Assembly: GCA_947471745.1 (NCBI GenBank)
Contig: CANJKZ010000092.1
Location: 4,017,001-4,081,000 of the forward strand
Direction: 5' to 3'
Length of the DNA stretch: 64,000 bases
Source: Closterium sp. Naga37s-1
Taxonomy: Eukaryota; Streptophyta; Zygnematophyceae; Desmidiales; Closteriaceae
How positions within the stretch are numbered: the first letter of the stretch is position 1; each line of letters opens with the position of its first letter. The notes beneath the pieces are model-generated. The model did no database searches. It saw only the letters and a list, made by a program, of their open reading frames with translations, and was not told the DNA's origin. Both the position numbers and the translations under genes were made by a program. This document shows, one piece after another, positions 41,466 to 51,143 of the stretch.

Positions 41466-44400
41466 ATGGCGCCGCTATTCCCGCGGCACGCGCTGCTCGC
41501 GGCGGCCGTGCTGTCCTCTCTCCTTGTTGCACTGGTAACTTGTTCCGCCGCAGCGACTCCACCCGCGGCACCGGCATCCGCTAGCGGCGCGACTGCGAAT
41601 GTGTGTCCAGCAACGAAGCTTCCGCCGACTGCGCGGAAGACTCCGTCTCTTCGCTGCCCCGTGGCGGCAACCGCGTCGTGCTGCGCGGAGTGCGCGGACG
41701 TGTCGGCCGCGCAAATGATGACCGGCACAAACCTTTCCGCCGTGCTCACGAATATCAGCCCCTCACTCGCAGGCCTCGTCGAGCCGAGCGTTAAGGTACG
41801 ACCCTCTTTGACCCTCGTTGACCCTCGTTGACCTTCGCGTTGACCACGTTTGCGTGCTTCAACGAGGTGTCCCAGGTGCTGCGCGCTGCGAGGACACGCG
41901 TAGCGCGCAGACACGGAAACCCGTCGTTACGACACGCGTTCTCCCACGTACCCTTATCGAGCGACGATCGTGCTTCCTCTCTCATTACCGCGCAGGGCGT
42001 GAAATTCCCTCATACAACCACTTGGGTCACCTAGCTCCGTTCACCAGCATAACGTGCCTTCACTCTAATTTTCAAGGGCCCCTTTTTTCCAAGTTGCTTT
42101 TTGTCAGGCCCCCGGGTTTAGGGCTTGCTTTTCCCCCGCTTCGTTTCCCCTTGCTCTGTACCCCCTGCCCGAACTTCTGTTCTCCCTACCCCTGTTCCCG
42201 GTGCGTGATTGTAACAGGTGTGCGACCTGTTCGTTGGCCAACTGGAGTGCCCCTTTCTCGTCGAGGCGATCGTGTGTGGCGCCAACTGCAACCCTGGTTA
42301 GTGCGAACGTTCGCGTCTACACCTTCTTGTTACAAATGAGATTTTGGTGAAGTCAGTTGTTTTCCTTTCACGGGAGAGTACATGCTATGTAAAAATTCCC
42401 GGCAGAGTGTTCGGAACGACCGACGCATGAAAATCACATCTTGTTTTACAATTATCACATTATTCTCACATTCTAAAGCCCTAAAGGTTGCGCACGAATG
42501 TAGCCAAATACAGGGCTACTTTCGCCAGACAAACTTTCCAGCAAGAGGCCAGCTCAGTAACGATTCTAGTTCGCCGGGCCCACTCACCTCCCTTACTTTC
42601 TTCCTCCCTTGGTGCTGCGGACGTGGCAGATTCGGGCAGCTATGTGAACAGCACCAAGGACGGCGCGTCAGTCATGTTAATCTGCCCGGAATTCGCTGAC
42701 CGCATCTTCAGTGCCTGCAAGGGCATCAAACGTGAGTGACAAGCAACTCCATAGCTCCTCTTGCCATCATATTCTGAGACCAGATGTCTCAAACACGCCC
42801 AAACGTGAGTAACAAGCAACCTCATAACTCCTCTAACCGCCTTGGTACCCCTTCCTCCCCACTGCTCCTCTTTCTATCCCATGCCTCCTTTTTCCAACCC
42901 TGACCATCCTTGTACCTCCTCCCCTCCCCCTATCTTGATACCTCCTTTTCCCTGCTTGATCCCTCCCCCTCTGACCACCTCATGTCTCGTGTATCCTATT
43001 CAAAACATCCCCACCTTACCGTCACTATTAGACACTCTCGTGAATGACCTTCCTCAAGCACCGGCCTTCACTGCTTTTCACCACCGTGGACATTCCCTGT
43101 CTTCCCTGCTAGCTACTCCCTGCAGTGGTTTTGTGTGTGCTGAGCGACCTGATAGCGGATGCGCAAGCATTCATCGGCACGGTTATTGTGAACACTGTCT
43201 CAAGCAATCTCCCCGCAAGCGCCACCCTTCACCGCTCCAAACCGCTCTTCACCTGGCCCTTCTCTTGCCGTCCCTTCCCTGCAGTGGGCACGTATGTGCT
43301 GAGCGAGCTGATAGCGGATGCACAAGCATTCATCGACACGGTTATTGTCAACACGATCAAGGTGGCTGGAGTGCCCAACCTCAACGTCACAGTCAGCAAC
43401 AGCGTGAGTGGGATGAGAGTAGTACACAGTAACAAGTGGGAGCGAGACGAGAGGGAGTGTGAGTGGGATGAGAGTAGTACACAGTAACAAGTGGGAGCGA
43501 GACGAGAGGGAGTGTGAGTGGGATGAGAGTAGTACACAGTAACAAGTGGGAGCGAGACGAGAGGGAGTGTGAGTGGGATGAGAGTAGTACACAGTGACAA
43601 GTGGGAGCGAGACGAGAGGGAGTGTGAGTGGAATGAGAGCAGCAGGGTGGAGTAATGAGTGACAGTGCTGCCCTGTTTTGAGTCGACTCAAAACTCGACT
43701 TATCACACACAGTGGGATGAGAGCAGCAGCGTGGAGTAATGAGTGACAGTGCTTCCCCGGAGTGTCAAGCTGGCTGCTGTGCCCAACCTCAACATCACAG
43801 TCAGCAACAGCGTGAGTGGGATGAGCGGGAGTTTAGTGGGATGAGTGGGAGTGTGAGTGGGGTGAGAGTAGCAGGCACAGAGTCATGAGTGGCAGCGCTC
43901 CCCTGCACTGTCAAGCTGGCTGCTGTGCCCAACCTCAACGTCACAGTCAGCAAGAGCACGAGTAGGATGAAAAGCAGTGTGAGTGGGCTCAATGCAATCT
44001 CGCCTTCCCGTCTCTTGCTCCTGTTTCCTTGAAGCTTCGCCGCCCTTGTTTCCCCGTTTCCCCCCTTTTTCCCCCGTTTGCCCCTCCTTTCCCCATTTCC
44101 CCCCTGCTCTTCCTCTGTCCTTGCTCCTTTCCCCTATTTCCCCCACTCTTCTCCTCCCTCCCTCAGACCTCGTGCTTTGCAGAACCAGCCCTTGCCAGCA
44201 CAAGCCCATGCGACGCTGCTGCTTCCATTCCCCCCACTTGTGCAGCTGCTGGTGGTGGCAGCACAACCATCACGAGCCTCCATTCACTACCCCTCCATCT
44301 CCTTCCATTACCCCCCTTCCCTCCCCACCTCCCTCCCTCAGACTTCGTGCTTTGCAGAACCAGCCCTCGCCAGCACAAGCCCATGCAACGCTGCTGCTTC

Positions 44401-44557
44401 CATTCCCCCCACTTGCGCTGCTCCTGGTGGTGGCAGCACAACCATCACGCCCCCCCCTTCACCTCCCCCACCTAAGAGTGGTGCTTATTCAGTTGTGCTG
44501 AAGGTGGCTGTTGCTGCTTGGATTGGTCTATTCGGTCTGGGTTTCTTGCTGTTGTAG
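41466..44557 (+). CDS. Cys-rich, probably GPI-anchored secreted protein, paralogue 6 (short, reduced second block)
   Basis: Exons 41466-41795, 42218-42296, 42630-42731, 43285-43403 and 44342-44557 give 281 residues. Signal peptide LLAAAVLSSLLVALVTCSAA is followed by CPATKLPPTARKTPSLRCPV, SCCAEC, VCDLFVGQLECPFLVEAIVC, NCNPG and a 102-nt exon with ICPEFADRIFSAC. The exon 3 segment (LIADAQAFIDTVIVNTIKVA) is typical. The last exon is unusually short. It reads SCFAEPALASTSPCNAAASI, so the ACCDPL motif conserved in all paralogues is lost, and the Pro linker is only about 10 residues before the hydrophobic tail (VAVAAWIGLFGLGFLLL). It is the most diverged member. Confidence 0.82.
43020..43215 (+). 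repeat. Upstream decoy of exon 43285-43403
   Basis: The VLSDLIADAQAFIGTVIVNT segment is present at about 43125-43200 behind ccctgcag, then diverges. Confidence 0.8.
43404..43640 (+). repeat. 55-bp minisatellite starting at a 5' splice site
   Basis: The donor gtgagtgggatgagagtagt of exon 43285-43403 begins a 55-bp unit repeated about four times with few changes. Each unit therefore starts with a strong gtgagt. Confidence 0.92.
43668..43980 (+). repeat. TCGA palindrome and downstream decoys of exon 43285-43403
   Basis: A perfect palindrome gttttgagtcgactcaaaac lies at about 43675-43694. It is followed by two copies of the VAAVPNLNITVSNS-like exon end at about 43762-43812 and 43912-43955, still carrying gtgagtgggatgag or a changed donor. 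Confidence 0.8.
44160..44285 (+). repeat. Upstream decoy of the last exon, Cys-rich gene 6
   Basis: The segment TSCFAEPALASTSPCDAAAS through GGGSTTIT is repeated almost exactly 176 bp before the real exon 44342-44557. Confidence 0.85.
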
Positions 44558-45043
44558 CATCTCATGTGAGGTGTCAGCATATCTGACTGCTGGATTCTGA
44601 ACCACTTTTTTATGGTAAACGTTTGAACTAAGTATTAAGGGGAAGTGTAGTAGATAATTAACTTATAAAGGGGATTTGACAAATCTCAGTATGACTTGTT
44701 CTGCATGATTAGAAGTTGGGACCAAGACCGAATTCGACCGTGCTCGATATTGCCGTCGATGCTGTCAACAGCAAAGCGTCTCGCTAATTCACCACAAGTG
44801 AAACTTCTTCCAAATCTTGCATTGCATTCGTTCCTCATGTACGGTACTCAATCTTGGATGTACGCTACGTAGTAATTACTACGACGGCCGCCGCTCCTTA
44901 CCGCAACCTTTATCGTACACGAGTGAATTATCTGGAAGCTTCGTTCGTAGGCGCGAACTCTAGGTAGTGTGCGTGCTAGAGTAGGGAAGCCGTGTCACCC
45001 ACGCGCCTCGCGAAATTAATCACTTTTTACAAGGTCGCGCGAG
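44558..45043. other. Intergenic between Cys-rich gene 6 and RPE
   Basis: No gene seen. This should contain the 3' end of Cys-rich gene 6 and the RPE promoter. No element was recognised with confidence. Confidence 0.45.
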
Positions 45044-48000
45044 ATGGCGCCTTCGCCGAAGATAGCGCCGTCCATGCTTTCGTCAGACTTCGCGAATCTC
45101 GCGAGCGAGGCGCAGCGGATGCTTTCGTGCGGCGCTGATTGGCTACACATGGATATCATGGTAATTCCATACCTGCCTTACATTTGAGCCAGAAAGCTAG
45201 CCGTTGATGAGGTGCGCTATGGATCATCAGTATTTTCGCTTCTAATTCTGGTTCCTATCACGGTTGTTTGCGGTCCCTCACGTTTAACATCCGTCGCTCC
45301 TCTCTGACTCTTTCCTGCCTTCCACCCCCTTCTCCCTGCCTTGCTATCTGTTCCGCCATCGGTCAACGCGGTCAACTCTGTGTGTGCTTGTGTGTGCTTG
45401 TGTGTGCATGCATGTTTCTCCCATGCCGTTCGTGTGCATTTCTTGCAGGATGGGTAGGGTTCAACTCAAGTACACACTGGTTTCTCACCCCAAGCACACT
45501 GAACTTACCAGCACGCGTCGCTGAAAGCACATCTCCTTTGAGCCTCAGATCATGCTTTCCTCCGTCCATATGTCAAAATGCCATTTGCGAGTGACCTTTG
45601 AGAATTCTAAAAAAAGCACATCCCCTTTGAGCCTCAGATCACTGTCAAAATGCCATTCCTTTCTAGTGATCATGCTTTCCTCCCTCCATATATTACCCTC
45701 CCTCCCTCCTCCCTCCCCGCGTCTCCTCGCCTCGCCTCTGATCCCTCTCATCAACTTGTGACCTCGCACTTTCTCCCCTGTCCCTTGAGTCATTCTCATA
45801 CTTCCCTCAACTTCCTTCGATTTCGCCTTTGTCTGCCTCGTCGACCTTGTTTCCTCCACTGCCTCTTCGCCCTCTTACCCCTAGACCTCTCCCCCTTTCG
45901 ACTCTTCCAATCTCTTCCCTCCCTCAACTTATATCCTCTCCCTGACCCTCCCCGACTCTCCCTCTCCATCCTCTCTCCCACCTCCGCCTTCTTACCCCTA
46001 AATATCCTCCACGTCTACCCTCTCCCTTCTTCCACCTTCTCTCCTCCCCACCCTCTCCCCCTCCGTACTTCCCACCTTCCCAGCAACTTTGTGCCGAACC
46101 TCACCATCGGCCCTCCGGTGATTGCTGCGCTTCGAAAGCACACGGAGTAAGCAGCTTTCACACCCATCCCGTTGGGCTCGGCTCACGCGGTGTGCCCGAC
46201 CCCTCATGCAACACACACACCTAGGGATGAGCAATTCGAGGCGAACGGAACAGGATTTTTTTTTTGCCTAAGTTGTTCGGGGCGAACCCGTTCGGTGTTC
46301 GCCCGAACATGTTCGCCGTTCGCCCAGCTCAGCTGGCCGAGGCGCGTCGAACACGAACATGTTCGTGTTTGACACGTGCCTTCGACAAACACCAATGTGT
46401 TTGACACGTGCCTTCGACAAACACCAATGTGTTTGACACGTGCCTTCGACAAACACCAATTTGTTTGACACGTGCCTTCGACAAACACCAATGTGTTTGA
46501 CACGTGCCTTCGACAAACACCAATTTGTTTGACACGTGCCTTCGACAAACACCAATGTGTTTGACACGTGCCTTCGACAAACACCAATTTGTTTGACACG
46601 TGCCTTCGACAAACACCAATGTGTTTGACACGTGCCTTCGACAAACACCAATGTGTTTGACACGTGCCTTCGACAAACACCAATGTGTTTGACACGTGCC
46701 TTCGACAAACACCAATGTGTTTGTCGACGAATAGGCCCTCGACCAATTTTTAGGTCGCGGGCCTTGGTGTTTGGGCTCAGATTTGGCATTTCGCCGTTAC
46801 TTAAGTGCAGGTCTAGCACTACGCCGTCAGTTAAGTGCAGATCTAGCATTTCGCCGTTGCTAAAGTGCAGATCGAGCATTTCGCCGTTGCTTAAGTGCAG
46901 ATCGAGCATTTCGCCGTTGCTTAAGTGCAGATCGAGCATTTCGCCGTTGCTTAAGTGCAGATCTAGCATTTCGCCATCACTCGCTGGCACTAGCATGGAT
47001 GAAGCAGGGCGGGACTGGCTTGGGGGGTGGGGGGAGGGAATGTGCAACGATTTGAATTTTACTCTATTTGGACGTTACAACCACCTAACAAATGTCAACA
47101 ATACACAATCCACAAACGTGTGACTTTAGTGAATGTAGTCCCGGGGCGAACACGAACGTGTTTGCCACGAACACGTTCGTGTTCACCTGCGTTAACTAGG
47201 TGTTCGCCTTCATAGGCGAACGGCGAACACCCTTTTTTGGGGAAGTCGTTCGCCGAACGGTGGTGTTCGTGCAGGGGCGAACCGAACACGCCTTTTGCTC
47301 ATCCCTACACACACCCACCCTGTCCTCATTTTTCCGGAATATGACTGTTGAGGCGCCTCAAAAGTCATTGGGCTCTCTCAGTGTTCCCGACCCCTCATGC
47401 AACACACACACCAACCCTGTCCTCATTTTCTGGGAACACCCCCGTCACACAATCCCCTGTCCGTCTGCATGCTAACCGTCATGCTGGGGTGGGGCCTTCC
47501 TACACCTGTGTAGACAAGCTGCGGCTTCCATATCCTTCCACCCCTCCCTTGGTGACTTTTGAGTCGACTCATAAGTCACCTTCGTCTGCATGCTAACCCT
47601 CATGCTGGGCCCTTCCTGCAACTGTGTAAACAAGCTGCGGCTTTCATACCCTACCCTACCCCTCTCTCCTCCCCTTCCACCCCACTCCTCTCTTGGTTTC
47701 CTTGGTTTGTGAGAGTGCAGTGTGTACCTCGACTGCAGGGTTTTTTTTAGACTTCCCGAACCCTGCTTCGTTTATGAAAAGCCCTGCTTCGTTTTTGAAA
47801 AGCCCTGCTTCGTTTGTGAGAGTGCAGTGTGTACCTCAACTGCCACCTCCTAGTCACGGACCCATACCATACGCCTTCACATCACACCCATCCCCTCCCT
47901 ACTCTTCCCCTTCCTTTCGACACCTTTTCTCCCGCATGATGATCGCGCAGTTGCCTACCTGGACTGCCACCTCATCTTCACGGGCCCCTTCGTCTACGTG

Positions 48001-50055
48001 GAGTGTTCAACCGCCAGCTATACAGCCTGTGGCCTCTACACCCTTCCCCTCTCTCATCTTTCTCCCTTTGTTTTTTTTTATGTGGGGTTGCAGTGCCTAC
48101 CTGGACTGCCACCTCATGGTCACAGACCCCTTCGCCTACGTGGAGTCTATGAAGCAGGCCGGGGCTTCCTCCTTCACCTTCCATGTGGAGGCTGTGCCAG
48201 GTCAGCGTGCCAGGTGTCAGGTTGTACATCAACCCTAAACTCAGGCTTGTGCCTCCGAGCAGGAAGTCGCTTTAATAAAGCAAAGACCCATCTTCTTTTC
48301 CACCTCCCCCCTCCTTTGCGTCTGGTTTGTCTTCGTTCGAGCCGCCTCAAGGATACCCCCTCTCCCGTCCCCCTCTCTCCCTTCCTTTCTTCCCTCCTCA
48401 CCTCCCCGCACATATATACCCCAGGCAGGGCACAGCAGCTGGTGGCTGAGGTGCATGCAGCGGGCATGAGGGCGGGGGTAGCCATCAAGCCTCAAACGCA
48501 TGTCTACTCTGTCCTACCCCTCTTTCTCCTCTCTCCGCACACCCTGCTCTCCCCTCCTACCCAGGCAGGGCACAGCAGCTGGTGGCTGAGGTGCATGCAG
48601 CGGGCATGAGGGCGGGGGTGGCCATCAAGCCTTCCACGCCTGTCGAATCCGTCCTGCCTCTCGTACGTTGCTTGCTTGTTGCTGCACAGCACACGCCCCG
48701 AATACCGCCCATCGTACCTTTTCTTTTGCGGTCGCTCGTACGTTGTTGGAGAGTATAGGTAGCGAAGCAGCGAATATTGTGATAGCGATGATTACAGTGG
48801 AGCCAGGAGTCAAAAGGCAGGCATGTCTCTTATCCCCCATTCTCCCTCCCTAACCATTCTGTCATATTACCATCACCCTGTGTGATCACTCCGTATCACA
48901 GTTGGAGGGACAGATACTGAGTGATTTCACAGGTTGATGGTGAGATGGCAGAATGGTTAAGGAGGGAGAATGGAGGATGAGGGCAGTGGATGTGGTGCTG
49001 GTGATGACAGTGGAGCTGGGGTTCGGAGGGCATGTGTCTCTCTTATCCCCCACTCGCCTCTCCCTAACCATTCTCCCATCATCACCCACCTGATCATCCC
49101 TCATGGCAGTTGGAGGGGCAGGAGGCAGGCAGTGGATGTGGTGCTGGTGATGACGGTGGAACCGGGGTTCGGAGGGCAGGCCTGTCTATTACCATCACCA
49201 TCACCATAATCACCCCTAACCGGATCAACCTTAGCTGTTCTGTCGTCCTCCCCCCCCACGACCACCCCCCATGACAGTTGGAGGGGCAGGAGGCAGTTGA
49301 TGTGGTGCTGCTGGTGATGATTGTGGAGCCGGGGTTCGGAGGGCAGGTCCGTTCATCATTACTACCATAATCATGCCTAATTGTTCTGTCAACCCCACCT
49401 CTCATGACCGCCCTTAACTGCAGTTGGAGGGGCAGGAGGCGGTGGATGTGGTGCTGGTGATGACGGTGTAGCCGGGGTTCGGAGGGCAGGCATCTCACTC
49501 ATGATTACCATTATCGTTCCTACCCCTCATGCTCACACCTGATTGCAGTTGGAGGGACAGGAGGCAGTGGATGTGGTGCTGGTGATGACAGTAGAGCCGG
49601 GGTTTGGAGGGCAGGCGTTTATGCCTGACATGATGCCCAAGGTGCAGTTTCTACGGTCACGATTCCCAGAGCTGGATATTCAGGTGAGATGAGGAATCTT
49701 CCGGTACTCCTGTGTTTACACCCCCAAGTGTTTATGCCTGAGTTGATGCCTAAGGTGCAGTTCTTGCTACAATGTTTCCCGATTTGACTATTCGGGTGAG
49801 AGGAGGAGGAATGCGCTCCTACGCTCACACGCAGACGTTGATGCCTGAGTGTTTAGCATGCTACGTATTTTCTTGTTATATTTTACGACGTATCTGTTTG
49901 TGCAGGTGGATGGCGGGTTGGGTCCATCGACAATTGGTCAAGCAGCAGAAGCTGGAGCCAACTGCATTGTTGCTGGAAGCTCTGTGTTTGGCGCTTCCGA
50001 CCCGGCCGCTGCCATTGCTGTCCTCCGTGATGCCGTGCTAAAAGCGCAGCAATAA
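45044..50055 (+). CDS. RPE: Ribulose-phosphate 3-epimerase, cytosolic type
   Basis: Exons 45044-45160, 45449-45453 (5 nt), 46084-46146, 48094-48200, 48565-48662, 49549-49683 and 49906-50055 give 224 residues, the usual length for the enzyme. The TIM-barrel motifs are all present: [30 protein letters not shown] (His and Asp metal/catalytic residues), [49 protein letters not shown] and EVDGGLG-type ([11 protein letters not shown]) with AGSSVFGA at the phosphate-binding loop. It interconverts D-ribulose 5-phosphate and D-xylulose 5-phosphate in the pentose-phosphate pathway. No transit peptide precedes the barrel, so a cytosolic form is likely. The 5-nt exon supplies DG of the invariant MDGxFVPN; without it the frame fails. 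Intron 3 holds a hAT-like element and intron 5 six or more decoy exons. An aataaa-like sequence follows the stop at about 50061. Confidence 0.92.
45449..45453 (+). other. RPE: 5-nt microexon of RPE
   Basis: The sequence tttcttgcag|GATGG|gtaggg has a good acceptor and donor around five bases. Joining atg | GATGG | caactttgtg gives the invariant M-D-G-N-F-V. The phases before (0) and after (2) fit exactly, and the whole CDS totals 675 nt only when the 5 nt are included. Confidence 0.85.
45595..45615. repeat. AATT palindrome, degenerate
   Basis: tttgagaattctaaaaaa is a decayed TTTTGAG-AATT-CTCAAAA palindrome. It lies between two copies of gcacatc.cctttgagcctca that flank it directly. Confidence 0.65.
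46363..46724. repeat. 32-bp minisatellite inside the hAT-like element
   Basis: Unit tgtttgacacgtgccttcga plus caaacaccaatg (32 bp), about 11 copies; a G/T difference (aatgtg or aatttg) alternates irregularly. Each unit contains CACGTG. Confidence 0.95.
46788..46983. repeat. 30-bp minisatellite inside the hAT-like element
   Basis: Unit catttcgccgttgcttaagt plus gcagatcgag (30 bp), about 6.5 copies. Confidence 0.93.
47340..47370. repeat. GCGC palindrome with inverted flanks
   Basis: atgactgttgaggcgcctcaaaagtcat: a GCGC palindrome with one damaged arm and short inverted flanks (atgac/gtcat). It separates the hAT-interrupted copy of the local sequence from its uninterrupted duplicate. Confidence 0.8.
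47550..47582. repeat. TCGA palindrome with inverted flanks
   Basis: ggtgacttttgagtcgactcataagtcacc; the arms extend the palindrome by 5-6 bp of local sequence. Two copies of cgtctgcatgctaaccgtcatgctggg-type sequence (47460 and 47583) flank it. Confidence 0.82.
47700..48000 (+). repeat. Upstream decoys of RPE exon 48094-48200
   Basis: Partial copies of the [12 protein letters not shown] segment occur near 47715, 47825 and 47955. The first keeps only gtgcagtgtgtacctcgact; the last reads [19 protein letters not shown] and is nearly intact. Confidence 0.75.
48420..48525 (+). repeat. Upstream decoy of RPE exon 48565-48662
   Basis: [20 protein letters not shown] is copied with its acceptor. The end diverges ([11 protein letters not shown] instead of [11 protein letters not shown]). 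Confidence 0.85.
48765..49500 (+). repeat. Array of five to six upstream decoys of RPE exon 49549-49683
   Basis: The segment ttggaggggcaggaggcagt ... gtggagccggggttcggagg ([20 protein letters not shown]) is repeated near 48780, 48965, 49110, 49277 and 49423, with a fragment near 48900. Most have a CAG acceptor. All stop at about GGQ and run into similar intron text with ccatcatcacc or attaccat motifs. Confidence 0.88.
49725..49805 (+). repeat. Downstream decoy of RPE exon 49549-49683
   Basis: A copy of [12 protein letters not shown] followed by degraded sequence and a cgggtgaga donor repeats the end of the real exon. Confidence 0.75.
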
Positions 50056-51143
50056 GCCTTGCAATAAAAGCAGCTTCGGGAGTGCTCCATCACACAGCCA
50101 TGAGACCAAATGTTGGGAGTTGTGGTTGCATTTCATGCTACACATGCGGAGTTATGATGGCATGTAGATATAGCTGAATAAGAACTGGGCTTTGGTGGAA
50201 GTTGAGCTCGGTGTAATTATGTGTCAAAATAGCACATTGTGTCCAGCTCTACAGTAACGTTGTGCTTTATCAGTTACTGTTGCTTCTCGTAAGTGTTTCT
50301 GTGCAAATTTGCTGTTATCAAAAGAGTCAGGCACGTATCGCGTCAGCGGACCGCATTCGGTTCAAATGTCGACTCTGGCGGGAAATCCTATTTGAATTTC
50401 TGCCAAAACCATCACATTTCAAATTCCCCCCCAAACCCGTCTGAATTTCTCCCCGCACGCATGGCACGTCCACAACATGTTCTATCACATCACCCTACTC
50501 TGAGATGATTCAACTCATGAGTTAGGGCGACGTCAGGTTGTACGTTTCTCAGAACCTTTGCAGTTCTTGTATCGAGGCTGAGGACAGTTCCACACGGTGG
50601 GAAGCGGTTCTCAAGCTTTACCGTTTTGCACCGTGAAGAAACGGAGTTGAGCGTACAGAAGTTGTACAACCTGACGTCGCCCTTATGACGACAATGGTGA
50701 CGGCACGGCAGCCCGACTCGGGTCCTCCTCGATCTTTTGCCGAAAAGCATCGAGCGAGCCAGGGGTCCTTTTTTTGCACCACATGCCACGTCGTCACTTG
50801 CACGCGTTTATGCCGTGGCTGTGCTGTGTATCGCGGCGCTTTTCACTAGACGTGACTTGGACGGAAGGGCAGCATTTGCTTGACGTATGCTTGGATAGTT
50901 TCAGTGCACGAGCTGACAGCGAGTAGACGCCTCCTAAGCAGCCAGGAATTGATCGGCAGGCCGACTTAGTAGAACCACTGTCGTCGCGGTCGCGACCCAA
51001 GAATAGAAACCTTACATTGTACATACCATCATAGAAAAACGCCATTGTAGTGTTGCCTCGTTCCTTACTGACTGAGCAGTGTTTTGAGTCAACTCAAAAC
51101 ACGGTATCTCACTGACTGACTACGTTTCCAGCTAGACGCACCA
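50056..51143. other. Intergenic region with a 20-bp inverted repeat
   Basis: No gene was recognised between RPE and the multicopper-oxidase-like gene. The sequence agggcgacgtcaggttgtac at about 50524-50543 recurs inverted (gtacaacctgacgtcgccct) at about 50665-50684, so a 140-bp stem-loop-type element may be present. A palindrome gttttgagtcaactcaaaac lies at about 51082-51101; its core TCAA is not self-complementary. Confidence 0.5.

Larger units (their letters stand above)
46222..47307. mobile_element. Non-autonomous hAT-like element in RPE intron 3
   Basis: It begins TAGGGATGAGCAA and ends with the inverse TTGCTCATCCCTA. It is flanked by a perfect 8-bp target duplication CACACACC (46214-46221 and 47308-47315). 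Eight-base duplications and TAGGGATG-type ends are typical of hAT transposons. Subterminal regions carry many gttcg/cgaac motifs. The interior holds two minisatellites and no transposase. A nearby copy of the target region without the element lies at about 47380-47430. Confidence 0.88.

Noticed and set aside
46204..47047. Repeat-rich open frames ([14 protein letters not shown] repeats)
   Set aside because: They are translations of the 32-bp and 30-bp minisatellites inside the hAT-like element.
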